Virus record (IMG/VR): IMGVR_UViG_3300042522_001048
Coordinates: 1-30,233 of that record
Strand: one strand, 5' to 3'
From: a virus
DNA length: 30,233 bases
Shown: positions 1 through 4,987 of the stretch, in pieces
Layout of the letters: the number at the start of each line of letters is the position of its first letter
Position numbering within the stretch: the first letter of the stretch is position 1
Position numbers and translations under genes: made by a program
The notes under the pieces: generated by a model
Databases searched by the model: none
Seen by the model: the letters and a program-made list of their open reading frames with translations, nothing else
What the model was told of the DNA's origin: nothing

Positions 1-41
1 GGAGAAGATTAAAAAAGCATACTTTGAGGGCAAGATTCAGT

Positions 42-299
42 ATGAGGAAGGTCATTGATCTTTTTGAGTATAAAAAGAAAAAGCAAGAGCCTTTAAAAAA
101 CGTTCAGGACATAATCCTGAAAAACAATCACCTGAAGACGATAGAGTGCTTATGCCGTGTTGCGCGTTTCCATGCCAACACGGTTGACGATTACAATATC
201 AACGCATCTGTGCATTGCCTAGAGAGCATCAGGCAAGAGATTGACGACCTGCTGGATAGGGTTAAGGAGCAGGGTGGCTGTCTGGTGTTTGACCAGTAG
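42..299 (+). CDS. Hypothetical small protein, possibly 5'-incomplete
   Basis: An 85-residue protein beginning MRKVIDLFEYKKKK, with a basic N-terminus and a largely helical, charged body. I do not recognise the family. The frame stays open upstream to the window edge; TTG at 24 is an alternative start and the true start may lie outside the window. I prefer ATG 42 because the short 'basic residues after IDLF' opening looks like a natural N-terminus, but no clear ribosome site precedes it. Its last 38 bases overlap, tail to tail, the end of the leftward gene 262-681. Function unknown. Confidence 0.55.
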   Translation: MRKVIDLFEYKKKKQEPLKNVQDIILKNNHLKTIECLCRVARFHANTVDDYNINASVHCLESIRQEIDDLLDRVKEQGGCLVFDQ

Positions 300-681
300 G
301 CAGTATCACTTCGTCAAATTCAATCAACGGTGCTTTTTGTCCGTTGGGGTATGTGCGTTCAATGATGCGTTTAACGACTGCACTAAAGTTTTCTGATAAT
401 TCAAACTCAAACTTAGAAAAATACATAGGTGTAAATACTGAATATTCTTTATAAACATCCACCAAATCCCCTACTATCGGTACAGGACTTAACCATTTTT
501 GGTTTTTTTTGGTAACAGTGACGATCCATGTGTCATTTAGGTTGCCAAGGCTATCACACACAAGGGAAAAACCAAGTGATAGTCCTTGGATCAAAAATCC
601 TAGTTCATGCGCAAGAGCCACTTGACTCAGCCGCTTCGTTATAAGCACTGTTCCTATAGGGTATAGTTTGGTCATAATCAT
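262..681 (-). CDS. Hypothetical early protein (139 aa)
   Basis: Not recognised. The protein starts MIMTKLYPIGTV and contains a beta-rich middle (TWIVTVTKKNQKWLSPVPIVG) and a C-terminus rich in proline. I chose ATG 681 because it overlaps the stop of the upstream gene 678-1043 as ATGA, which suggests translational coupling, and a GGAG lies 10 bases upstream. A longer frame from 705 exists but would overlap that gene more and lacks a better site. It is the last gene of the leftward block and converges on 42-299. I see no transmembrane segment strong enough to call. No function is proposed. Confidence 0.6.
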   Translation of the reverse strand: MIMTKLYPIGTVLITKRLSQVALAHELGFLIQGLSLGFSLVCDSLGNLNDTWIVTVTKKNQKWLSPVPIVGDLVDVYKEYSVFTPMYFSKFEFELSENFSAVVKRIIERTYPNGQKAPLIEFDEVILPTGQTPDSHPAP

Positions 682-1043
682 TCTTTTATTTCTCCACAGG
701 CACAAATTCGCTGTTTTTTCACAGGCACAGCTTTTCCTCTGTAAACAACAGAAACCACTTGGACAATCTCAAGGCTTTTAAGCCATCGCAAAGGATCGTC
801 CATTTCACTTAACCAATTCCAACCGCATGGACCGCCCCAACCTCTTGGATTAGGCCAAGGAATTTCGTCAAAGCAAAACTTTACATCACCATCTTCTTCG
901 TTTTTTTCTGCAAAAATTACCTCAGCCTTTTGTTCCTTGTCCCATATCCTAAAATCCCCATGATGCTTTTTATGCCCGTTATCTCTGCAAGTATACGAAC
1001 GGTATAAATCCACCAGCTTCAGGCAAAGTTTATGGTGTCTCAT
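678..1043 (-). CDS. Hypothetical early protein, paralogue of 4703-4987
   Basis: A 121-residue protein (MRHHKLCLKLVDLYRSY...) with no family I can name. It is clearly related to the 94-residue product of 4703-4987 on the other strand: both have an LYRSY box near residue 15, a DFR-W-D box, an LSEM--PL--LKSL-IVQ block and a GK-VPVKK end. This copy has an extra Trp/Gly/Pro-rich insert (around residues 70-85) and an extended tail with CAC. ATG 1043 is preceded by AGGAG seven bases away; an upstream in-frame start at 1073 lacks this. It is expressed leftward, with a candidate promoter and a terminator-like leader at 1079-1192. Confidence 0.75.
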   Translation of the reverse strand: MRHHKLCLKLVDLYRSYTCRDNGHKKHHGDFRIWDKEQKAEVIFAEKNEEDGDVKFCFDEIPWPNPRGWGGPCGWNWLSEMDDPLRWLKSLEIVQVVSVVYRGKAVPVKKQRICACGEIKE

Positions 1044-1078
1044 AATCACTCTCCTTTGCTTGTTTGTACTCAATCAAT

Positions 1079-1115
1079 AAAAAAACGGGGCTTCCCATCA
1101 ACAAAGAAACCCCGT
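1079..1115 (-). terminator. Rho-independent terminator-like hairpin in leader
   Basis: Arms 1085-1094 and 1106-1115 form a 10-bp stem with one G-T pair, followed on the minus strand by seven T (1079-1085 region). The loop is 11 nt. It would end leftward transcripts from 1198-2134, but it also lies downstream of a promoter-like sequence at 1165-1192 and upstream of the 678-1043 start, so it may act as an attenuator. Confidence 0.7.
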
Positions 1116-1122
1116 CCAGTTT

Positions 1123-1149
1123 TAAGTGGCAAGAAACCAAAACCACTTA
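1123..1149 (-). promoter_or_regulatory. Leader stem-loop upstream of terminator
   Basis: Perfect 7-bp inverted repeat TAAGTGG (1123-1129) and CCACTTA (1143-1149) with a 13-nt loop, just upstream (in leftward transcription) of the terminator hairpin. With that hairpin it makes a two-stem leader for the 678-1043 gene. Whether it is an alternative (antiterminator) structure is inference. Confidence 0.4.
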
Positions 1150-1164
1150 TGAGCGTTGGTGTTG

Positions 1165-1192
1165 TTATGACACATACACCAACCATTGTCAA
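1165..1192 (-). promoter_or_regulatory. Candidate sigma70-like promoter, leftward
   Basis: On the minus strand TTGACA (1192 to 1187) is followed after 16-17 bases by a weak -10 (TCATAA or CATAAC) and then AACACC. The spacer GTGTATGTGT resembles the promoter of the 4703 gene. It lies just 3' of the 1198-1596 stop and would drive 678-1043 and 262-681. The -35 is perfect and the -10 is poor. Confidence 0.45.
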
Positions 1193-1197
1193 GGGGC

Positions 1198-1596
1198 TTA
1201 CAGGGTTCTGTATTCTGGGTCATAGAGAAGCCCGTCTGTTTTTTCAATTTCTTCTGTGGACCAAACGTATTTGATGTGTGTGCGCCATTTGTTTGGCTCT
1301 TCCACAGAAAAATCACTGCAAACATCCAGCAATCCGCCTAAAAAATCTTCATATTCATCAGGGGTCAAAAGAAACTCTAATGCCCCCAAATTTACTGTGC
1401 CCTCTTGTTCTTTTGAGCGGATACGAAATAGACTTTTACAGAGCCTGTTCGGATAAAAAACATACGCCATTAAAGTAACATCTTTCCCGATCAAATCCTC
1501 ATCATCAGAAAGTTCTACGTGTTCCAGTGTGTATTTTTCTCTTTCGTACACGTCCGTGCATTCAAAAGGCTTGTTAAAATCTGTTAATGATACCAT
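1198..1596 (-). CDS. Hypothetical acidic early protein (132 aa)
   Basis: The product is strongly acidic at its N-terminus (ELSDDEDLIGKD) and in LLTPDEYEDFLGG, with scattered aromatic residues. I do not recognise a family. The start at 1596 has AAGGAAACCCTT immediately before ATG, matching the ribosome-site style of the other leftward genes. It sits 26 bases beyond the 1623-1865 gene in transcription order and is followed by the promoter/terminator region at 1079-1192. Small acidic early phage proteins are often inhibitors of host enzymes or DNA mimics, but nothing here proves that. Confidence 0.7.
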   Translation of the reverse strand: MVSLTDFNKPFECTDVYEREKYTLEHVELSDDEDLIGKDVTLMAYVFYPNRLCKSLFRIRSKEQEGTVNLGALEFLLTPDEYEDFLGGLLDVCSDFSVEEPNKWRTHIKYVWSTEEIEKTDGLLYDPEYRTL

Positions 1597-1622
1597 AAGG
1601 GTTTCCTTGTTTGTTGTATAGT

Positions 1623-1865
1623 TTACCGTCTTGTCGGTAGATGTGGTAAAATTTGCTTTTTATTCGCATAAACCTTACGAAAAACCGATGCCTTTTTTTC
1701 ACATTCGGTTAAATCATTGCCTGTAAAATGAACCCGCATTGTTCTCTCGATACCGCCGACCACAAACGATTTATAATCAGCCTGTAGTTTCTTTGCCTTC
1801 TTTTCAAAGGCCGGCAATTCATCTTTGTGAATCCCTGTGTAGTAGTATGATAAAATCATAATCAC
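1623..1865 (-). CDS. Hypothetical small basic protein (80 aa)
   Basis: Not recognised. A short hydrophobic/aromatic start (LSYYYTG) is followed by a lysine-rich body (KKAKKLQADYKSF) and an arginine-ending tail. The start is GTG 1865, which overlaps the upstream stop as GTGA, or ATG 1859. No strong ribosome site is visible, so expression probably depends on coupling to 1862-2134. It is the second gene of the leftward early block. Function unknown. Confidence 0.55.
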   Translation of the reverse strand: MIMILSYYYTGIHKDELPAFEKKAKKLQADYKSFVVGGIERTMRVHFTGNDLTECEKKASVFRKVYANKKQILPHLPTRR

Positions 1866-2134
1866 ATGCTTTCTGTTGGTGGATTTTCAGGACTTAATGC
1901 AAGAATAGATTGCCACCGACCTAACGATATAGGGGAACGTGTATTCCCACGTAGCTGCTTTTTACTGGCCTCATAAGGAACAGCTACCCAGCCATCCAAG
2001 GATTGCTCCATAACCTTTCTAAGAAAATTGCGGGCTTCGTAAAGTGAACTTTCTTCGTCAGAAAAAAGAAGGTTTAAAATATCAGCCACGTCGCTTTTTT
2101 TGAGAATACAGGTGTCATCGAGTCTATGTAACAT
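1862..2134 (-). CDS. Hypothetical early protein (90 aa), first gene of left block
   Basis: MLHRLDDTCILKKSDVADI... reads as a small mainly helical protein; the N-terminal third (LKKSDVADILNLLF) could hold a helix-turn-helix-sized pair of helices but I cannot assign it. ATG 2134 has AAGGAAAAAACA just before it. The longer frame to 2197 would place the start inside the promoter and is rejected. It is transcribed from the divergent region at 2135-2207 and overlaps the next gene by four bases (GTGA). Confidence 0.65.
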   Translation of the reverse strand: MLHRLDDTCILKKSDVADILNLLFSDEESSLYEARNFLRKVMEQSLDGWVAVPYEASKKQLRGNTRSPISLGRWQSILALSPENPPTESM

Positions 2135-2145
2135 TGTTTTTTCCT

Positions 2146-2173
2146 TTGACTTTCGTTTGGTTATGTATACCAT
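2146..2173 (+). promoter_or_regulatory. Candidate rightward early promoter
   Basis: TTGACT (2146-2151) followed after 16 bases by TACCAT (2168-2173). The TTTGACTTTC block and the TATACCA block are also found, similarly spaced, at 3254-3283 before the replication gene, so the two look like copies of one promoter type. It would drive 2208-2672. The -10 overlaps that of the divergent leftward promoter. Confidence 0.5.
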
Positions 2174-2191
2174 ACACCAACACAATGACAA
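2164..2191 (-). promoter_or_regulatory. Candidate leftward early promoter
   Basis: On the minus strand TTGTCA (2191 to 2186), 16-base spacer, TATACA (2169 to 2164), followed by TAACC. It shares the GTATAC core (2165-2170) with the rightward promoter, so the two polymerases would compete. It drives the block 2134 to 1198. Confidence 0.5.
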
Positions 2192-2207
2192 AATCAAGAG
2201 ATAAGTT

Positions 2208-2672
2208 ATGAAACATGATGCTTACAAAAGGTCGCGGCTATGGTTAAAATATAATGATGCGTGTAAAAAACTGATTATCGCATTTTTAGACAAGTATTAT
2301 CCTGAGGAATCTTTGGCCACGGTGTATTTTGTTGGGTGGGACGAAAACGATCACACCAATGTTTTTGAATGCTGCGACAGGTATTACGGCATAGACTTTG
2401 TCCAAGAGTGCTTAAAGCTAGATGCCACGTTCGAGGATATGGATTCATACTATGAGCATGTCCTTCAGTGCGGAATACAAGGTAAGGAAGAGGGCATTAA
2501 CTTTAGGACGTGGGTAAAGCATCCTGAAAAAAGAAAGACACCTGAACAGCAGCCTTTTACTGCCCAACAACGGGCAAAGCAGCTTCTTAAACGCTGCCTC
2601 CCCGCTCTTGAAGGCGTGACAATGCATGAATCTTTGGTGGCAGAGATTCAAAAAGAAATTAAACATCTTTAA
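2208..2672 (+). CDS. Hypothetical early protein (154 aa)
   Basis: A protein of unknown family starting MKHDAYKRSRLWLKYNDACKK. It has an N-terminal helical part, a Tyr/Cys-rich middle (NVFECCDRYYGIDFVQ) and a helical charged C-terminus after a Pro/Gln stretch (KTPEQQPFTAQQRAKQ), suggesting two domains joined by a linker near residue 110. ATG 2208 is preceded by AGAGATAAGTT, an acceptable ribosome site. It is the first rightward early gene, reading from the divergent promoter at 2146-2173; a hairpin follows at 2690-2717. Confidence 0.7.
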   Translation: MKHDAYKRSRLWLKYNDACKKLIIAFLDKYYPEESLATVYFVGWDENDHTNVFECCDRYYGIDFVQECLKLDATFEDMDSYYEHVLQCGIQGKEEGINFRTWVKHPEKRKTPEQQPFTAQQRAKQLLKRCLPALEGVTMHESLVAEIQKEIKHL

Positions 2673-2689
2673 GACCGTCTAAAACTATA

Positions 2690-2717
2690 AAGGCCACTTG
2701 TTAGAGCAAGCGGCCTT
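2690..2717. other. Hairpin after 2208-2672, possible weak terminator
   Basis: Arms 2690-2700 and 2707-2717 pair over 11 positions with one A-C mismatch, loop TTAGAG. No T-run follows on the plus strand, so it is at best a weak or Rho-assisted terminator. A second inverted repeat (GGGA--AGG/CCT-TCCC, 2722-2741) follows immediately. Confidence 0.4.
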
Positions 2718-2809
2718 AAACGGGATCAGGGAACCTGTCCCACTGACAATCAAACGTGTCAACTGTCAACGTACAACAGACTTCCTTTTTTGTCAAATTT
2801 TTTGTGTAT

Positions 2810-2825
2810 CGTCGACGAATCGACG
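2810..2825. repeat. Inverted repeat CGTCGA-N4-TCGACG
   Basis: Six-bp perfect arms around CGAA, lying just 5' of TTGACA at 2827-2832. It could be an operator for the downstream regulator gene or an activator site. No partner protein can be named. Confidence 0.4.
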
Positions 2826-2849
2826 CTTGACACCGACGATAATTTCCTC

Positions 2850-2893
2850 TTGCTATTCCATCTTTAATGACATATCATTTGTGTTACAAATGA
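2850..2893 (+). promoter_or_regulatory. Promoter with overlapping operator for the RHH gene
   Basis: TTGCTA (2850-2855), 17-base spacer, TATCAT (2873-2878) form a plausible promoter. A perfect inverted repeat TCATTTGT-GTT-ACAAATGA (2875-2893) overlaps the -10 and the expected transcription start. The next gene, 20 bases on, encodes a ribbon-helix-helix protein; such proteins usually bind short inverted repeats and repress their own promoters, so autoregulation is likely. A second -35-like TTGACA lies at 2827-2832 with a poor -10. Confidence 0.55.
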
Positions 2894-2912
2894 ACACAAC
2901 AAAGAGGACTTT

Positions 2913-3248
2913 ATGACCAACGACACAGAAACCGAATACGAAATATCTAGCTTACCACTTAATGTAAGGGTTCCTTTTGATATCAGGAATTCTCTTGATA
3001 TGAGAGCAAAACAACTTGGCTGGACAAGGTCTCAACTTGTTAAGCAATACCTTGTCAATGCAATTATTAATGACGAATTTGATCAAAAATCTTTAATAAA
3101 AAAAGAAGATGCGGAAACCGAATACCAAAATTTTGTTGGGACATTGGCATGTGGTGAAGTATCAGAACTTGAAAATAATTCTTGGTATGCTTGGGGAAGA
3201 GATTTTGACTATGTGATCAATGTCGTAAAAAAAGGCGAAACTTTGTAA
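2913..3248 (+). CDS. Ribbon-helix-helix (Arc/CopG-like) DNA-binding regulator
   Basis: A 111-residue protein whose residues 15-52 fit the ribbon-helix-helix pattern: a short beta strand (LNVRVPFDI), then helix (RNSLDMRAKQLG), a turn (WTRSQLV) and a second helix (KQYLVNAII). The C-terminal half is acidic and unassigned. ATG 2913 has AAAGAGGACTT before it. The gene is preceded by an operator-like inverted repeat, suggesting it represses its own transcription and perhaps other early promoters. Family members act as dimers gripping the major groove with the strand. Its targets among the other promoter repeats in this window are unknown. Confidence 0.75.
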   Translation: MTNDTETEYEISSLPLNVRVPFDIRNSLDMRAKQLGWTRSQLVKQYLVNAIINDEFDQKSLIKKEDAETEYQNFVGTLACGEVSELENNSWYAWGRDFDYVINVVKKGETL

Positions 3249-3254
3249 ATCCAT

Positions 3255-3283
3255 TTGACTTTCCTGTTAGTGTAGTATACCAA
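3255..3283 (+). promoter_or_regulatory. Promoter for the replication initiator
   Basis: TTGACT (3255-3260), then TACCAA at a 17-base spacing (3278-3283), or TATACC at 15. The predicted start, near 3288-3290, coincides with the 5' end of the first stem of the structured leader. The sequence resembles the promoter at 2146-2173. Confidence 0.5.
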
Positions 3284-3287
3284 CAAC

Positions 3288-3376
3288 ATGGGGCTAGGCA
3301 GTCGACAGCCGAAAGCCCAATTCTTCCTTCCTCGGACGGGTTGCCCCATATTTTATAAAGAGGGAGAAGAGGAAGG
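3288..3376 (+). promoter_or_regulatory. Structured 5' leader, pseudoknot-like SD sequestration
   Basis: Arms ATGGGGC (3288-3294) and GCCCCAT (3343-3349) close a multibranch fold. Inside are a small hairpin (GGC 3297-3299 / GCC 3308-3310) and a 5-bp stem AGCCC (3314-3318) / GGGTT (3338-3342) stacked on the closing stem. The loop of that stem holds CCTTCCTC (3326-3333), an exact complement of GAGGAAGG (3369-3376), the ribosome site of the initiator gene. This would make an H-type pseudoknot hiding the start, as in some riboswitches and phage translational operators. Ligand or protein partner unknown. Confidence 0.5.
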
Positions 3377-3385
3377 TATCACGAA

Positions 3386-4213
3386 ATGAAGCCCCCCTAC
3401 ATAAAGCTATACGTGAAAGATTTTGCCTTTGAGATACAGGGCATGACCAAAAAGCAAATCGGCGAATACGTATTAAAATTCTTAGACGCATACCGTCATG
3501 AATCCGTCCCAGATGAATTATCCACACACAGTATTTTCTCAGAATTGAAAATTTCTTTGGAAAATTACGGTGAAAAATGTGAAAAAAACAAAAAAAACAT
3601 AGAAAAACGATACAGCAAAAAAAACAATGACATTCCTTTAGAATCAGATACTTGCGGCTACCAGTCGAATGAAAATGGTAAACCAGTGGAATACCTAACC
3701 AAGAACCAAGAACCAAGAACCAATAACCAAGAACTATTAAAAAAGAAATCTATAAAGAAAAAAGCGGAATCGACAGCGTTGGTTTGTAAAACCATAACGC
3801 CTGTGAGTTTTCGATCAGCCCCCATCAAAAGCACTACGCTGGAACCCCACTACAGGGACGACCAAGAGTTTATGGCGTTTTGGGAGATGTATCCCAGAAA
3901 GCGCAGGGGTGATCCGCACGCGGCGTACAAGACTTGGCAGGAATTGATTATTTCCGGTGAGGTGAGTACCGAGGCGATTATGCAAGGGTGCCACCAGTAT
4001 GCCAACAGCCGTGAAGGCTCTGGTCAATACGCCCAAGGCTGCCAGAGATGGCTTAACGACTACGGATGGATGAAAAACTACACAACCCACGGAGACCCTC
4101 ATGCAAAATTTAACCCAGTACAAACCATCATCAACCTCAGAGACACAGGAGGAGAACTTAAGGAAGGCATTGATTACACTGTCATTTGTGGTGAACGTGT
4201 CCTCAACTACTGA
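3386..4213 (+). CDS. Phage replication initiator-like protein (DUF1376-like N-terminus)
   Basis: A 275-residue protein. The N-terminus (KPPYIKLYVKDFAFEIQGMT, residues 2-21) matches the start of DUF1376/YdaU-type phage replication proteins. A low-complexity Asn/Gln/Lys linker (residues 100-130) separates it from a C-terminal domain opening FWEMYPRKRRGDPHAAYKTW (from 165) and ending WLNDYGWM (222-229), the usual signature of that replication domain. It probably binds the origin and recruits the host helicase. The linker is encoded by five 7-bp repeats followed by AT-rich DNA, reminiscent of the lambda origin inside gene O. ATG 3386 follows GAGGAAGG at 9 bases. It has its own promoter and leader. 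Confidence 0.75.
   Translation: MKPPYIKLYVKDFAFEIQGMTKKQIGEYVLKFLDAYRHESVPDELSTHSIFSELKISLENYGEKCEKNKKNIEKRYSKKNNDIPLESDTCGYQSNENGKPVEYLTKNQEPRTNNQELLKKKSIKKKAESTALVCKTITPVSFRSAPIKSTTLEPHYRDDQEFMAFWEMYPRKRRGDPHAAYKTWQELIISGEVSTEAIMQGCHQYANSREGSGQYAQGCQRWLNDYGWMKNYTTHGDPHAKFNPVQTIINLRDTGGELKEGIDYTVICGERVLNY
3697..3731 (+). repeat. Five 7-bp tandem repeats: candidate origin iterons
   Basis: AACCAAG repeated at 3697, 3704, 3711, (AACCAAT) 3718 and 3725, followed by a very A-rich stretch to about 3765. It lies in the linker-coding part of the initiator gene. Position, iteron form and adjacent AT-rich segment fit a lambda-type replication origin. Confidence 0.55.
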
Positions 4214-4223
4214 ACAAGGCACG

Positions 4224-4646
4224 ATGGATTTGAAGATTAACGAGTACTGCCGATTGATAAAATTGGAGGGCTATTCTTACGATGTGGTCTTAATGGCCGT
4301 TCAGAGGCTCAAGGGACGTGTTAAGTTTTTTCCCTCATGGTTAGACCTAAAAGAAGAGATCGATGTCTGTAGGTACCTTAAAACGTCAATGGAGGGCAAA
4401 ACAGAGTCGGGGGTAGAGTTTCTTAAAAAGTTATATCCTATGTTGCCAGCGGAGGTGGACCGGTGGCAAGCGGAGGTAGATTTTCGCGCTGTGCAGATAA
4501 AAATTCATGATGACGAGGTGGAGATATGCCTTGAAAAGGCACCGGCGCAAACCATAGTTGAAAAATATGCGAGTTATTTCAATAGGATTTTTCCTGATAA
4601 GCAAATTACGGTGGTTTCATCTAAGGGCGTAAGGGTTAAAGTTTAG
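4224..4646 (+). CDS. Possible helicase-loader-like protein (140 aa)
   Basis: Starts MDLKINEYCRLIKLEGYSYD. Residues 1-50 (LEGYSYDVVLMAVQRLKGRV followed by FFPSWLDLKEEI) resemble the pattern of phage replication helpers of the G39P type: helices, then a 'valine-rich helix, aromatic, Pro-Ser, I' motif. The C-terminal half alternates strands and helices (VQIKIHDDEVEICLE, then APAQTIVEKYASYFNRIF). ATG 4224 has AAGG five bases upstream and sits 10 bases after the initiator stop, so the two are probably co-expressed. A longer frame from 4101 would overlap the initiator by over 100 bases and is not favoured. Loader role is inference. Confidence 0.6.
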   Translation: MDLKINEYCRLIKLEGYSYDVVLMAVQRLKGRVKFFPSWLDLKEEIDVCRYLKTSMEGKTESGVEFLKKLYPMLPAEVDRWQAEVDFRAVQIKIHDDEVEICLEKAPAQTIVEKYASYFNRIFPDKQITVVSSKGVRVKV

Positions 4647-4649
4647 GGC

Positions 4650-4685
4650 TTGACGGTGGTGTGTGTTTGTGTTATGCATACACAA
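4650..4685 (+). promoter_or_regulatory. Promoter with overlapping palindrome before 4703 gene
   Basis: TTGACG (4650-4655), 17-base spacer, TATGCA (4673-4678). An inverted repeat TTGTGT (4667-4672) / ACACAA (4680-4685) brackets the -10, with a palindromic ATGCAT inside, so a regulator probably controls this promoter. The sequence continues into CAACAAC, a feature shared with other promoters in the window. Confidence 0.55.
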
Positions 4686-4702
4686 CAACAAGGGAGTGAA
4701 TC

Positions 4703-4987
4703 ATGAGAAACCATAAAGCCTGCGTGGAGTTAATAAATTTATATCGTTCGTACATTGAGCGAGAGGATCAGGATTTTAGATTGTGGGATGAAGATGATAA
4801 AGCCCACTTTATTGAAGGGCCAAATGAGGAAGGTGCTTTTAAAATTCGTTCTGGTCAATACGGGTTTTTCTTTTTAAGTGAGATGGAGAATCCTTTAAAA
4901 TTGCTTAAAAGTCTTCGGATTGTGCAGTTTACCACCGTTGTTGCTAACGGGAAAGTGGTGCCAGTTAAAAAAAAGAGTGAATCATGA
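4703..4987 (+). CDS. Hypothetical early protein, paralogue of 678-1043
   Basis: A 94-residue protein of unknown family, MRNHKACVELINLYRSY..., sharing LYRSY, DFRLWD, LSEMENPLKLLKSLRIVQ and VPVKK with the leftward gene 678-1043. It lacks the paralogue's Trp/Gly/Pro-rich insert and its cysteine-containing tail. ATG 4703 follows GGGAGTGAATC. It has its own promoter 15-50 bases upstream and its stop overlaps the next start as ATGA, placing it at the head of the 4703-5957 operon. The sequence just before its start is nearly repeated before the next gene (GAGTGAATCATGAG). Confidence 0.75.
   Translation: MRNHKACVELINLYRSYIEREDQDFRLWDEDDKAHFIEGPNEEGAFKIRSGQYGFFFLSEMENPLKLLKSLRIVQFTTVVANGKVVPVKKKSES

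Noticed and set aside
2698-2916. 72-residue plus-strand ORF in the gap before the RHH gene
   Set aside because: It runs through hairpins, promoter and operator sequences, has no ribosome site and an unlikely composition (many Ile, Thr, Ser, Cys).
3288-3376. Known riboswitch (SAM-II, preQ1) in the initiator leader
   Set aside because: Only the pseudoknot logic matches; the conserved core bases of those classes are not seen, so no class is claimed.
3294-3716. 140-residue minus-strand ORF over the leader and initiator start
   Set aside because: Overlaps the structured leader and the initiator gene; Phe/Cys-rich shadow translation of A-rich DNA.
3697-3731. CRISPR or microsatellite array
   Set aside because: Units are contiguous 7-mers without spacers, and in frame; iteron interpretation is preferred.
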